A stretch of 64,000 nucleotides of DNA, taken from NCBI GenBank assembly GCA_964594665.1, contig CAZQNY010000003.1, positions 6,753-70,752 on the forward strand, written 5' to 3'. The notes under the pieces are model-generated. The model ran no database searches and was not told where the DNA came from. It saw only the letters and a program-made list of their open reading frames with translations. The translations under genes were made by a program, and so were the position numbers. Shown here in pieces: positions 52,489 through 62,545 of this stretch. How positions within the stretch are numbered: position 1 is the stretch's first letter; the number at the start of each line of letters is the position of its first letter. This DNA comes from BM520 sp964594665 (GTDB taxonomy: Bacteria > Bacteroidota > Bacteroidia > Bacteroidales > BM520).

Positions 52489-54246
52489 CTATTTTTTATC
52501 AGGTTTTGTGATTTGGAGGAAGAGTTCTTCGAGCTGAGCATCTGCAATTCCTGCAGGGCTGTCGATCATTACATCGCGGCCTGCATTATTTTTTGGGAAT
52601 GCAATGAAGTCACGGATAGAATCCTGACCACCAAAGAGAGCACACCAGCGGTCGAAACCAAATGCCACACCACCATGAGGAGGAGCGCCATATTCAAAGG
52701 CGTTAAGCAGGAATCCAAACTGAGACTGTGCTTCTTCGTCGGTAAATCCGAGAGCTTTGAACATACGTTTTTGCAGTTCTTTATTGTGGATACGTATAGA
52801 GCCTCCGCCAATTTCCACACCATTAATAACCATATCGTAAGCATTGGCACGCACTTTTCCGGGATCTGAATCCAGGAGAGCTTCGTCTTCCGGTTTTGGA
52901 GAGGTAAAGGGATGGTGCATGGCGTGATACCGTTGTCCTTCTTCATCCCATTCCAGAAGAGGGAAGTCCACGACCCACAGAGGTGCAAATTTCTCCGGGT
53001 CCCGGAGTTCCAGGAGCGAGCCCATTTCCAGGCGTAATTCACAAAGGGCCTTACGCGTTTGGTCGGTATCACCGGCAAGGATAAGGATCAGGTCACCGGG
53101 TTTTGCTTCCATGCGTTCAGCCCAGGCATGCAGGTCTTCCTGACTGTAGAATTTATCAACGGACGATTTGAAGGTCCCATCGTCGTTACATTTCACATAC
53201 ACAAGTCCCTTAGCTCCGATTTGAGGTTTTTTAACGAAGTCGGTAAGTTTGTCCAGTTGTTTACGGGTATATGCTGCGCATCCGGGAGCATTGATACCTA
53301 CAACCAGCTCAGCATTATCAAACACCACAAATCCTTTATTCTGTGTGAGGTCGTTTAATTCTGTGAAAGGCATTCCAAAACGCAGGTCGGGTTTATCGGA
53401 GCCATAATATTTCATGGCATCGGAATAAGGCATACGTTGAAAATCGCCAACCTCAACACCCTTGACAACTCTGAAAAGATGTTTTGCCAGACCCTCGAAG
53501 GTTTGCAGTACATCTTCCTGTTCCACAAACGACATTTCACAGTCAATTTGAGTGAATTCCGGCTGGCGGTCAGCGCGAAGGTCTTCATCGCGGAAGCATT
53601 TTACAATCTGGAAATAGCGGTCGTATCCGGCAACCATCAGAAGTTGCTTAAAGGTTTGTGGAGACTGTGGGAGGGCATAGAACTGATTGGGGCTCATGCG
53701 TGAAGGGACAACAAAATCGCGGGCTCCTTCAGGAGTACTTTTGATAAGCACAGGAGTTTCGATTTCCATAAAACCCTGGTCGTTCATGTATTTCCGTGTT
53801 TCGATGCTCATGGTGTGCCTTAGCGCAAGATTGTTTCTGTTTACCTCACGACGAAGGTCAAGATAACGGTACTTCATACGGATTTCCTCACCGCCATCAG
53901 TTTCATTTTCAATGGTAAAGGGAGGTAGTTTTGAAGTATTCAGTACAGTGAAATCTTCTACCAGAATTTCTATTTCACCTGTGGGGATGTTTTTATTCTT
54001 GTTACTGCGCTCTGCCACCACACCTTTCACCTGAATAACATATTCACGGCCCAGTGAGCGGGCTTTTTGACACAGGTGTGCATTGGTTTCCATATTAAAA
54101 ACCAGCTGTGTAATGCCATAACGGTCGCGCAGGTCAATAAAGGTCATTCCACCAAGGTCGCGGGATTTTCTTACCCATCCCGAAAGGGTAACAGTGTTGT
54201 TGATGTGCTCAAGACGGAGTTCTCCGCAGGTATGTGTACGTAACAT
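52489..54246 (-). CDS. aspS: Aspartyl-tRNA synthetase (bacterial type)
   Basis: Predicted 585-residue class IIb synthetase. The N-terminal OB-fold anticodon domain (residues ~1-105) includes GWVRKSRDLGGMTFIDLRDR. Motif 2 is in YFQIVKCFRDEDLRADRQPE, a bacterial GAD insertion spans about 285-410, and the C-terminal motif 3 is GAPPHGGVAFGFDRWCALF. Length and insertion match the bacterial type. I cannot tell from sequence alone whether it is discriminating or also charges tRNA-Asn. It converges on the antiporter gene and is preceded by the histidine kinase gene, 52 bases upstream on the same strand. Confidence 0.96.
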   Translation of the reverse strand: MLRTHTCGELRLEHINNTVTLSGWVRKSRDLGGMTFIDLRDRYGITQLVFNMETNAHLCQKARSLGREYVIQVKGVVAERSNKNKNIPTGEIEILVEDFTVLNTSKLPPFTIENETDGGEEIRMKYRYLDLRREVNRNNLALRHTMSIETRKYMNDQGFMEIETPVLIKSTPEGARDFVVPSRMSPNQFYALPQSPQTFKQLLMVAGYDRYFQIVKCFRDEDLRADRQPEFTQIDCEMSFVEQEDVLQTFEGLAKHLFRVVKGVEVGDFQRMPYSDAMKYYGSDKPDLRFGMPFTELNDLTQNKGFVVFDNAELVVGINAPGCAAYTRKQLDKLTDFVKKPQIGAKGLVYVKCNDDGTFKSSVDKFYSQEDLHAWAERMEAKPGDLILILAGDTDQTRKALCELRLEMGSLLELRDPEKFAPLWVVDFPLLEWDEEGQRYHAMHHPFTSPKPEDEALLDSDPGKVRANAYDMVINGVEIGGGSIRIHNKELQKRMFKALGFTDEEAQSQFGFLLNAFEYGAPPHGGVAFGFDRWCALFGGQDSIRDFIAFPKNNAGRDVMIDSPAGIADAQLEELFLQITKPDKK

Positions 54247-54298
54247 ATTATTCAGCTTTTATTTACAGTCTGCGAAGGTAAAAAAAAGCCGTTAAAGT

Positions 54299-56443
54299 TT
54301 ATTTCCCTGCAGAAGGAATTGTAAAACAAAAAACAGAACCCTTCCCGGGAGTACTTTCTACGGATATATCTCCTCCCATTGCCTTGACATATTCTTTGCA
54401 CATTGCCAGTCCCAGGCCGGTACCTTTTTCTTCTTCAGTACCATCGGTATGGTAGTTGCTGTCGATATCAAAAATGTCATCAAGATGTTCCGGTTCAATT
54501 CCCACACCATTATCAATGACGCAAATTTTATAATGGTCATTATTTGTTTTGGCCTGAACAGTAATTTCACCTTCTTTTGGAGTAAATTTAACAGCATTGT
54601 TAAGCAGGTTAAGCAGTGCATTTCTGTACAGTTGGGTATCGCACCATGCAATACTGTTTTCCGGAAAATCAAAGTTGACAGCAAGTTTTTTTTCTCTGAT
54701 TCGCATGCTGATTGTTTTTTCAATCCGTTTTGCTTCATCCAGAAGATCTGTTTGTTGTGGTTTGCTGCTAATTCCGTTGCGTTGATTTTGTGCCCACTCC
54801 AGGAGATTTGCCATCAAGTGGGTTGTGTTTTCAACATTGAGTTTCAGATCACGAACCAGGTCTTTGAATTGTTCACCGGAGAAATCAAAACTATCATCTT
54901 CAAGAATAGTAAGGTAAGAATGAATGGTGCTTAAAGGACTTTTTAAGTCATGGGCGATTATGGAGAGGAGTTTATCCTTTGTGTTAATTGTTTGGCGGAG
55001 TTTTTTATTTCTCATCTCAACCAGCGATTTTTGATGATCAATCTCTGCTCTTGATTCACGAAGCTGTTGGGTTAGCTTTTGTTGTTTTTTATATAAATTA
55101 AAAATCAAAGCCAGCAAAACAATGAGCACTACCAGGCTAATGATGACTTGTATGAGTGCGATACGTTGCTTCTTGATAATGGCTTTATTAAGTTGATTTT
55201 GCTCTTTCAGGCTTTCATTTTCCTGAGCTGCTTTTTCAGTTTCATACTGAACTTTAAGTTCACTGATTTGATTCGACTGGATTTGGCTATAAAGTGAATC
55301 TACGATTTTTTGATAGTGATTAAAATTTTCTTCAAGGATATCGGCGGAAGAGAATCGGGCATCCAGAAAGAGTTTGTATTTCATTGCGTTAACCTCGAAT
55401 TCCAGAAAACCGCCTTCTTTTGCCATTTTTATTCCTTCATTGATGTAAAAGGAAGCGGATTGATAATTGCCAAGCTGATATTCAACAACACCAAGATTTA
55501 TAGATACAGCAACCTTTGCCTTGAAAAAGTCGGAAATATTATCATTACGAAGTACCTGAAAATAGATATCCCGGGCTTCCTGTGGTTTTTTTTCTGCTTC
55601 ATAAACATTTCCGGTATTAAGCATTGCTACCAGCCAGGAGAAAGGCATTTTTTGTTGCAGGGCTAATTCGGCTGATTTTTGATAATAATAAATTGCGCTA
55701 TCCGGGTTATTCAATAACTCAAGGTACAGGCGGCCAAGGTTATTGTAAAAACGTTGATTTGAGGGCTGCCCGGGTTCATCTTCAATGGCTAAGCCTTGTA
55801 GCATGGTACTTCTTGCAGCTTCAACATATTGAATTTTAAAATATGCTATGCCAAGCAGGTTCAGTATGTTTTTTAATTCAATATTATTATTATTGGAAGA
55901 ATAATACTGTTTAAGGTTTTTGAAATTTTCAATTGCCGAAGGATAATTGCCCTGTGCCATATACTGCCTTGCCTTTTCCCGAAGGGCAATTGCTATATAA
56001 GCACTATCACCGGATAATTCTGCCAGGGCATATCCTTTATCAAAAAAATAATCCATCGAATCCTTCTTTCCAAGGTTATCCATTAGCGAGCAAAATTCAA
56101 TGTTTATCTTTGATTCAAATGCTGGGTTTTCTTTTTCATCGGTATATTCCAAAGCGCGGTAGAAAAAGTATTTTGCCGAATCAATACTGTTGTGATCACG
56201 ATATCGCAGTGCAAGACGAAAAGACAAATCTCCGGATAGCGAGTCCAAACCATACTTTATGCTGGTATCGTAAGCCGATTTGAAGATATTAATTCTTTCA
56301 TCTAAACCCATTTCCGGATTTTTCTCTGTTTTTGCTACTGTTTCAGCTACAGTTTTCTTTATGGTTTGAATATCCTGAGCATTGCATGGGAAAGGTGCTG
56401 TGCCAATTAGAAATAAAAAGATTAAAAGGATCAATTCTTTCAT
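54299..56443 (-). CDS. TPR-containing sensor histidine kinase
   Basis: Predicted membrane sensor kinase of 714 residues. A signal peptide (ending PFPCNAQ) and a periplasmic region of about six TPR-like helical pairs (residues ~60-400, such as YPSAIENFKNLKQYYS and YQSASFYINEGIKMAKE) precede a coiled coil. One membrane span lies at about 435-457. HisKA has its His near residue 497 in LSIIAHDLKSPLS, and the HATPase motifs are LLNNAVKFTP, DNGVGIEP and GTGLGLAMC. This is a common Bacteroidota layout for sensing envelope or peptide signals. No cognate response regulator gene is adjacent; it may use a distant one. Confidence 0.9.
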   Translation of the reverse strand: MKELILLIFLFLIGTAPFPCNAQDIQTIKKTVAETVAKTEKNPEMGLDERINIFKSAYDTSIKYGLDSLSGDLSFRLALRYRDHNSIDSAKYFFYRALEYTDEKENPAFESKINIEFCSLMDNLGKKDSMDYFFDKGYALAELSGDSAYIAIALREKARQYMAQGNYPSAIENFKNLKQYYSSNNNNIELKNILNLLGIAYFKIQYVEAARSTMLQGLAIEDEPGQPSNQRFYNNLGRLYLELLNNPDSAIYYYQKSAELALQQKMPFSWLVAMLNTGNVYEAEKKPQEARDIYFQVLRNDNISDFFKAKVAVSINLGVVEYQLGNYQSASFYINEGIKMAKEGGFLEFEVNAMKYKLFLDARFSSADILEENFNHYQKIVDSLYSQIQSNQISELKVQYETEKAAQENESLKEQNQLNKAIIKKQRIALIQVIISLVVLIVLLALIFNLYKKQQKLTQQLRESRAEIDHQKSLVEMRNKKLRQTINTKDKLLSIIAHDLKSPLSTIHSYLTILEDDSFDFSGEQFKDLVRDLKLNVENTTHLMANLLEWAQNQRNGISSKPQQTDLLDEAKRIEKTISMRIREKKLAVNFDFPENSIAWCDTQLYRNALLNLLNNAVKFTPKEGEITVQAKTNNDHYKICVIDNGVGIEPEHLDDIFDIDSNYHTDGTEEEKGTGLGLAMCKEYVKAMGGDISVESTPGKGSVFCFTIPSAGK

Positions 56444-56570
56444 GTTGTATCGTGATTAGTATGGTTATCTACAAATATATGGAAAAAATTGTTTTTTTTC
56501 TTTTGAATCTTTTCTTTTGACAAAATTAATATTGGATGAAAAATTTTATCTTGGCCCCAATTAATCGGTT

Positions 56571-56990
56571 ATGAGAAAATCAGAATTTAGTTTGGAGAAG
56601 ATTAATGAGCTGAATAAGGCGAGTATGGTCAGCCATTTAGGGATTCGTATTACCCATTGTTCAGAAGGCATTGTAGAGGCAACAATGCCTGTTGATGAGC
56701 GTACACAGCAGCCATTGGGTTTCCTGCATGGTGGTGCTTCCCTGGCATTGGCCGAAACCGTTGCCAGTATCGGTTCATTGGTAATGGCAGATACCAATGA
56801 GTACCATATTTTTGGTGTTCAGGTTTCTGCAAACCATACGAATACTGCCCGTACCGGCGATGTTTATGCGAAAGCGACCTTAATTAATAAAAGTAAAAGC
56901 ACGCATGTGTGGAATTGCGATATTTCTTCTGTTACAGGAAAACTTATTTCTACAGCCCGCGTTACTATTGCAATAGTGAAGAAGAAATAA
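56571..56990 (+). CDS. menI: Hotdog-fold thioesterase, probable DHNA-CoA hydrolase
   Basis: Predicted 139-residue PaaI/YbgC-like thioesterase. The hotdog fold is marked by the central helix motif GFLHGGASLALAETVAS, with the catalytic Glu, and by the strand SANHTNTARTGDVYAKA. As the first gene of the menaquinone cluster, one base before menF, it should hydrolyse 1,4-dihydroxy-2-naphthoyl-CoA before prenylation. The role comes from context; the fold is clear from sequence. Confidence 0.82.
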   Translation: MRKSEFSLEKINELNKASMVSHLGIRITHCSEGIVEATMPVDERTQQPLGFLHGGASLALAETVASIGSLVMADTNEYHIFGVQVSANHTNTARTGDVYAKATLINKSKSTHVWNCDISSVTGKLISTARVTIAIVKKK

Positions 56991-56991
56991 C

Positions 56992-58083
56992 ATGAATTTT
57001 ACTGAAGCTATCGGATATTGTGCTGAGAGAAATATTCCTTTTGCGGTCTGGAGAAATCCTGCTGAGGATGAAGCATTTTTACTGGTTCAAAAAGGTAATA
57101 TCAATCAAATATCATTAACGTCAATATTATTAGATAAGACTAAGGGTTTTCTTTTTCATCCTTTTTCCTCGGGGAATGAGAAAGCTGTTTTTATTGTTGC
57201 AGATCATGTTTTTTCGGATCGGGATCATGATTTTTCCATTTTAGAGAGATATAAAAACCCCTTGACTCCTTCTCCTGATACTGAATTTTATATTGCTACA
57301 GAAACAGAATTCCGCCAACAGGTACAACAGATTGTATATGATATTGATGCCGGAAAAATAGACAAGGCTGTTTTATCACGGATTTTGGTTACAGAAAAAC
57401 CTGCTGGTTTTACATTGGGAGGTTTGTTTGGAAAAATGGCAAAAGCATATCCCGATGCCTTTGTGTATGTTGTTAATACCGGGGAACAATTATGGGCCGG
57501 AGCAACGCCGGAGCCAATACTTTTGTCGCAGGAAGGCAGTTATATGACTGCTGCAGTTGCCGGAACACATGCCCTGACCGCTGCAAATATGAACTATGCC
57601 AACTGGGACAGAAAGGAGCGCAAGGAACAGGCTTTTGTAAGCGATCATGTGTTTTCATGTCTGGAACATTATGGGATTACGGATTTTAAAGTTTTCGGTC
57701 CGGAGCCATATGCTGCCGGGAATGTATGTCATTTGAAAACAACATTTATCATTCCCGATAGCTCACTAAACGGAAGCCTTCATGATTTTCTTCTGGATCT
57801 GCATCCAACGCCTGCGGTGTGTGGTTTGCCCCAGAAATCCTCTTTTCATTACCTTCAGACACTTGAAAAGCACGACCGTGGTTATTATTCCGGTTTTTTG
57901 GGACCGGTAAATGTTAGTTCTCCTTTATCATTGTATGTAAATCTTCGTTGTATGCGTATTGCTGAAAGGAACGTAGCCTTATATGTTGGTGCAGGAATAA
58001 CTGCAGATTCTGATCCTTTGAAAGAATGGCAGGAGACAGCTATGAAAAGTGAGACATTGCTTACTGTTTTGAATGCGCTGTAA
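56992..58083 (+). CDS. menF: Isochorismate synthase
   Basis: Predicted 363-residue chorismate-binding enzyme converting chorismate to isochorismate, the first committed step to menaquinone. The conserved C-terminal fold shows KIDKAVLSRILVTEK, GATPEPILLSQEGSYMTAAV and the late HPTPAVCGLPQKSS, followed by YSGFLGPV and RCMRIAERNVALYVGAGIT with its acidic metal-binding residues. The short N-terminal domain is usual for Bacteroidota. The gene is next to menD, as in the classical men operon; a siderophore (EntC) role is less likely here. Confidence 0.92.
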   Translation: MNFTEAIGYCAERNIPFAVWRNPAEDEAFLLVQKGNINQISLTSILLDKTKGFLFHPFSSGNEKAVFIVADHVFSDRDHDFSILERYKNPLTPSPDTEFYIATETEFRQQVQQIVYDIDAGKIDKAVLSRILVTEKPAGFTLGGLFGKMAKAYPDAFVYVVNTGEQLWAGATPEPILLSQEGSYMTAAVAGTHALTAANMNYANWDRKERKEQAFVSDHVFSCLEHYGITDFKVFGPEPYAAGNVCHLKTTFIIPDSSLNGSLHDFLLDLHPTPAVCGLPQKSSFHYLQTLEKHDRGYYSGFLGPVNVSSPLSLYVNLRCMRIAERNVALYVGAGITADSDPLKEWQETAMKSETLLTVLNAL

Positions 58084-58108
58084 GCCGAAAATCGCTAACT
58101 TGCGCTTT

Positions 58109-59758
58109 ATGGAGCACCACCTTCAACATATATCTGATTTGGCACTTTGCTGTAAGCAATTTGGTGTTGTACATGTGGTAATTGCACCGGGATCCAGGAA
58201 TGCTCCGCTGATACAGGCATTCACATCGATGGAATCTATAGCGTGCCACAGCATCCCTGATGAAAGGGTTGCAGGATATTTTGCCCTCGGCCTGGCCCTG
58301 GAGACTCAAAATCCTGTTGCGCTGATTTGCACCTCCGGAACGGCAACGTTAAACCTGGCACCTGCAGTAGCAGAAGCATTTTATCAGCATGTACCTCTAA
58401 TAATACTTACAGCCGACCGCCCCGGCGATGTGGTGGAGACACAGCAAAATCAAACAATTCCTCAGCAGGAAATTTTCAGTGGATTTATAAAAGGCAGTAT
58501 GAGCCTGCCAAATTGTAGCTTGATTTCTGCTCTTCCCGGGCTACTGACTTTATCGACGAACCCGCATCCCGGGCCGGTGCATATAAATATTCCCACAAGA
58601 GAACCTCTTTACGAATCACTACCGTCTCCGATATATTGTGATGCTGTTTTTACCGGGCCTTCCGGGTACTCATCAGCAGTGCCTGAGGAGCTTGAAATGT
58701 TAGTAAAGAAATCGCAACGCATTGTGGTTCTTTGTGGTCAACATGCACCCAATCAGTGGATTAGGAATGTATTACAGGCTATTGCAGACAGTGAAAAGGC
58801 CGTTGTTGTTGCAGAGGCCATTGCCAATGTTTCGGGAGAAAGCACCTTTACCTGTACTGATACCCTGGCAGCATGGATTGATGGTGCCCGGGAAGAAGAT
58901 TTTTTGCCGGATCTGCTGATTTCCACGGGAGGACATATTGTTTCAAAACGGTGGTTACTGTGGTTGCAAAAGCATCCCGAAATGCAGCACTGGCGCATTG
59001 CTGAGGCTCCTGATCAGATCGACACCTATGGCAATCTGAAGGGAATTGTAGCAGGAAATCCCGAACTTTTATTATCAAATTTGTTTATCCATAAGGAAAA
59101 GGCAAATCAACATTTTCTCCAGACATGGAAAAGCCTTAATGCAAATCTTTCTTCCATAACTGAGGCAACAATCGCCATGTCGGATTTTTCGGACTTTACT
59201 GTTTTTTATACACTCTTGCATCACCTCCCTGCGAACTGCAATCTGCATCTGGGAAATGGATCAGTGGTAAGGTATGCACAGCTTTTCGACATTCATGAAA
59301 GCATTACCGTTTACAGTAACCGGGGTGTTTCCGGCATTGATGGCAGCATCTCTACAGCAGCAGGTATTAGTAAGGCCAATCCCGGGACAAAGAACATTCT
59401 CCTTATTGGTGATATGAGTTTTGTGTACGACTCCAATGCCCTATGGAACAGGAGTTTTCCTCAAAACCTTATAATTATTGTTATCAATAACAGCGGCGGG
59501 GGAATCTTCAGGCTTATGGAGGGGCCATCAAAACACCCATGGTTTGAAGGCTATCAGGTGGCGCATCATCCGGCGAAAATTGAGAAGATTGCTGCTGCAT
59601 TTGAAGTGGAATACCGTCAATGGGATTCAATAACTCAGATAAGCCATGAAATGGATGAACTTTTTTTATTCGAAAAATCTTTAATAATTGAGATTAAAAC
59701 ACCTGTGGGGCAGAGTGAACGAATATTTAAATCTTATTATGAAAAAATAAAAAATTAA
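58109..59758 (+). CDS. menD: SEPHCHC synthase (2-succinyl-5-enolpyruvyl-6-hydroxy-3-cyclohexene-1-carboxylate synthase)
   Basis: Predicted 549-residue thiamine-diphosphate enzyme adding a succinic-semialdehyde unit from 2-oxoglutarate to isochorismate. Features are the N-terminal VVIAPGSRNAPLIQAF, SIPDERVAGYFALGLA with the catalytic Glu, ICTSGTATLNLAPAVAEA, and the cofactor/metal motif LIGDMSFVYDSNALW ... VINNSGGGIF. ATG 58109 is preferred as family members begin just before HHLQHISDLA; ATG 58073 would overlap menF by 11 bases and add 12 residues. The gene sits between menF and menB. Confidence 0.93.
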   Translation: MEHHLQHISDLALCCKQFGVVHVVIAPGSRNAPLIQAFTSMESIACHSIPDERVAGYFALGLALETQNPVALICTSGTATLNLAPAVAEAFYQHVPLIILTADRPGDVVETQQNQTIPQQEIFSGFIKGSMSLPNCSLISALPGLLTLSTNPHPGPVHINIPTREPLYESLPSPIYCDAVFTGPSGYSSAVPEELEMLVKKSQRIVVLCGQHAPNQWIRNVLQAIADSEKAVVVAEAIANVSGESTFTCTDTLAAWIDGAREEDFLPDLLISTGGHIVSKRWLLWLQKHPEMQHWRIAEAPDQIDTYGNLKGIVAGNPELLLSNLFIHKEKANQHFLQTWKSLNANLSSITEATIAMSDFSDFTVFYTLLHHLPANCNLHLGNGSVVRYAQLFDIHESITVYSNRGVSGIDGSISTAAGISKANPGTKNILLIGDMSFVYDSNALWNRSFPQNLIIIVINNSGGGIFRLMEGPSKHPWFEGYQVAHHPAKIEKIAAAFEVEYRQWDSITQISHEMDELFLFEKSLIIEIKTPVGQSERIFKSYYEKIKN

Positions 59759-59760
59759 AT

Positions 59761-60585
59761 ATGAGCACAAAAAGAGAATGGACAACCATAAAGGAATACG
59801 AAGAGATAAAATTCGACTTTTTTGAAGGAATAGGAAGGATAACGATTAACAGACCCCGTTACCGGAATGCATTTACCCCTGATACAACCAAAGAGATGTG
59901 TGAGGCTATGGTTATATGCCGGGAGCGTACTGATATAAATGTGGTTGTTATTACCGGAGAGGGTGACAAGGCATTTTGCTCGGGTGGCGATCAGAATGTG
60001 AAAAGCCATGCCGGTTATATTGGAAAAGACGGCGTTCCGAGGTTAAACATACTGGATATGCAGAAACTTATCCGCAGCATTCCCAAGCCGGTAATTGCTA
60101 TGGTTAACGGCTATGCCATTGGTGGTGGCCATGTGCTGCATGTTGTCTGTGATCTCTCCATTGCCAGTGAGAATGCCATTTTTGGTCAGACTGGCCCTAA
60201 GGTGGGCAGTTTTGATGCCGGTTTTGGTTCCAGTTATCTGGCACGTGTGGTAGGACAAAAGAAGGCCAGGGAGATATGGTTCCTGTGTCGTCAGTATTCA
60301 GCCCGGGAAGCACTTGAGATGGGATTGGTAAATACCGTTGTGCCTTTTGATGAGCTTGAAGATACGGTTGTGGAGTGGGCGCACAGGATGATGGAGCACA
60401 GTCCGTTGGCATTGCGTATGATAAAAGCGGGTCTCAATGCCGAGCTCGACGGGCAGGCAGGTATCCAGGAGCTGGCAGGGAATGCCACCATGTTATATTA
60501 TATGACTGATGAGGCCCAGGAGGGTAAAAAGGCATTTTTGGAAAAGCGAAAACCTGACTTCCAGCAATACCCAAAAATGCCGTGA
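59761..60585 (+). CDS. menB: 1,4-dihydroxy-2-naphthoyl-CoA synthase
   Basis: Predicted 274-residue crotonase-fold enzyme that closes the ring of o-succinylbenzoyl-CoA. Motifs include GRITINRPRYRNAFTPDT, the oxyanion-hole segment AFCSGGDQNVK, ANGYAIGGGH-type MVNGYAIGGGHVLHVVCDLS, and GPKVGSFDAGFGSSYLAR, which is diagnostic for MenB over other crotonases. The C-terminal MTDEAQEGKKAFLEKRKPDF is also conserved. Its stop overlaps the menA ATG by one base (TGATG), and it starts two bases after the menD stop. Confidence 0.96.
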   Translation: MSTKREWTTIKEYEEIKFDFFEGIGRITINRPRYRNAFTPDTTKEMCEAMVICRERTDINVVVITGEGDKAFCSGGDQNVKSHAGYIGKDGVPRLNILDMQKLIRSIPKPVIAMVNGYAIGGGHVLHVVCDLSIASENAIFGQTGPKVGSFDAGFGSSYLARVVGQKKAREIWFLCRQYSAREALEMGLVNTVVPFDELEDTVVEWAHRMMEHSPLALRMIKAGLNAELDGQAGIQELAGNATMLYYMTDEAQEGKKAFLEKRKPDFQQYPKMP

Positions 60586-61487
60586 TGAGAAAGGCTGCAC
60601 TCTGGTTGAAAGCATTCCGGCTGCGTACCCTGCCACTGGCATTTTCATGTGCTATTACAGGTACATTTCTTGCTGCCTCCAATGGTGCTTTTAGGATGTC
60701 GGTATTGGCTCTGACCTTATTGACAACGCTGTTGCTGCAAGTCCTTTCCAACCTTGCCAACGACTATGGTGATGCCCTTAGTGGTGCCGATAACAGCCGG
60801 CGTGTGGGACCGCAGCGTGTGACGCACACCGGGATGGTATCACATAAAGAGATGAAAAATATGATTATTGCTTTTGCCATAGCATCGTTCCTGTCAGGTG
60901 TGGCTTTGGTAATTGTTGGCCTTTACGGTGCATTACCACGTCAAAAAGTATTGTTTCTTGTTTTTGGTGTTCTTGCAATTGTTGCAGCACTGCGATACAC
61001 GCTGGGGCCTAAACCCTATGGATACCGTGGATTAGGTGATATCTATGTGTTTCTGTTTTTTGGCCTGCTGGGTGTTTTGGGTTCCTGTTTTATGCAGATG
61101 CAATCTGTAAACATTACGTTACTATTACCTGCAGCAAGTATAGGTTTTTTTAGTACCGGAGTATTGAATCTCAATAACCTGCGTGATGAAAACAGCGACC
61201 GTGAAACAGGAAAACGAACAATTGTGGTGATGAAAGGATCTGCTTTTGGAAAGAAGTATCATATTTTTTTGATTTTTGCAGGCATTGTTACAGCCCTTAT
61301 CTATTCCCTGTTGTATTTCGAATCATATTTAACTCTTCTTTGGTTGCTGATAGTTCCGTTTTTCATTGCAGGTGTTATTCGGGTGCGTCGGGCATCAGAA
61401 CCCAAAGATTTGATCTCAGAGTTACAAAAGCTTGCCATGGCAACCTTTCTTTTTTCACTGACATTCGGAATAGCATTATTATTATGA
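60585..61487 (+). CDS. menA: 1,4-dihydroxy-2-naphthoate polyprenyltransferase
   Basis: Predicted inner-membrane UbiA-family prenyltransferase of 300 residues with about eight to nine membrane spans, attaching the isoprenoid tail to 1,4-dihydroxy-2-naphthoate. Two acidic metal-binding motifs are present: NLANDYGDALSGADNSRRVG and NLRDENSDRETGKRT. ATG 60585 is chosen, overlapping menB by one base; a GTG directly before it at 60582 is possible. The end overlaps menC by 4 bases, so menA and menC are translationally coupled. Confidence 0.95.
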   Translation: MRKAALWLKAFRLRTLPLAFSCAITGTFLAASNGAFRMSVLALTLLTTLLLQVLSNLANDYGDALSGADNSRRVGPQRVTHTGMVSHKEMKNMIIAFAIASFLSGVALVIVGLYGALPRQKVLFLVFGVLAIVAALRYTLGPKPYGYRGLGDIYVFLFFGLLGVLGSCFMQMQSVNITLLLPAASIGFFSTGVLNLNNLRDENSDRETGKRTIVVMKGSAFGKKYHIFLIFAGIVTALIYSLLYFESYLTLLWLLIVPFFIAGVIRVRRASEPKDLISELQKLAMATFLFSLTFGIALLL

Positions 61488-62545
61488 AATTCAAGGCATC
61501 ATATAAAAAGTATATCCTGCATTTCATACAACCTGCCGGGACTTCGCGGGGAGTGTACCGCGAAAAGGTGAGTTATTTTCTTTTCCTTGGCGGGAAGGAT
61601 ACACCGTATAGAGGAGTGGGAGAGTGCAATATACTCTCAGGGCTTAGTATCGATGATGTTCCCGGATATGAGGCAAAGCTGAATGAACTTTGTCGTGCCA
61701 TAAATGAGGGCAGCGAGCCCCGGTCATTTGATCTCTCTTTTTTCCCTTCTATCTCCTTTGCACTGGAAACAGCCTTGAAAGATTTTGAGGTAAAAGGCTC
61801 AAAAATTCTTTTCCCGTCTCCATTTACTTCCGGCGGGAAGGGGATTGTTACGAATGGACTTATATGGATGGGTGATGAGAAGCAAATGCAGCAGCGCATT
61901 GATGAAAAACTTGCCGCCGGATTCCATACATTGAAACTGAAGATAGGTGCAATTAATACAGAGAAAGAGATAGAATTGTTAAGGGCAATACGAAAGTATT
62001 ACGACCATACAACCATTACTCTGCGGGTTGATGCCAATGGAGCATTCACAGAGGATAATATTTTTCCCCTGATGGATGAACTTGCCTCCTTGCAGGTGCA
62101 TTCCATTGAGCAGCCTGTGGCAGCAAATAACCATCGGCTTATGCAAAAGGTGATACGTACCTGTTGTGTTCCGGTGGCGTTGGATGAAGAGCTTATTGGA
62201 GTTGTTGGCAATACTGAGCAAAAAGCACTGATACACGAACTTCATCCTGCCTACCTGATATTAAAACCTGCTTTACTGGGAGGCATTGGAGCCTGTGAAA
62301 AATGGATCCAACTGGCAGAGGAATACAATATAGGCTGGTGGGCAACTTCTGCCCTGGAGTCGAATATTGGTCTTAACGCTATTGCCCAGTGGATCGCCAT
62401 AAAAGATAATCAGCTGCCACAAGGGCTTGGTTTGGGGAACCTGTATCGTAATAATATTGATTCACCTTTGGAACTTCGTGGTGAAAAAATGTTTTATAAT
62501 AATAACAAGCATTGGAATACCCGGGAAATAGAGACGAACGCATGA
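61484..62545 (+). CDS. menC: o-Succinylbenzoate synthase
   Basis: Predicted 353-residue enolase-superfamily dehydratase. Catalytic parts are the lysine pair in HTLKLKIGA, metal ligands Asp in LRVDANGAFTEDN, Glu in HSIEQPV and the acidic pair in ALDEELIG, then the second lysine in LILKPALLGG. ATG 61484 overlaps the menA stop (ATGA), and the stop overlaps menE the same way. A longer frame starting at 61340 lies inside menA and is not used. MenC proteins in this phylum are often annotated as o-succinylbenzoate synthase or mandelate-racemase-like; the operon settles the role. Confidence 0.93.
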   Translation: MKFKASYKKYILHFIQPAGTSRGVYREKVSYFLFLGGKDTPYRGVGECNILSGLSIDDVPGYEAKLNELCRAINEGSEPRSFDLSFFPSISFALETALKDFEVKGSKILFPSPFTSGGKGIVTNGLIWMGDEKQMQQRIDEKLAAGFHTLKLKIGAINTEKEIELLRAIRKYYDHTTITLRVDANGAFTEDNIFPLMDELASLQVHSIEQPVAANNHRLMQKVIRTCCVPVALDEELIGVVGNTEQKALIHELHPAYLILKPALLGGIGACEKWIQLAEEYNIGWWATSALESNIGLNAIAQWIAIKDNQLPQGLGLGNLYRNNIDSPLELRGEKMFYNNNKHWNTREIETNA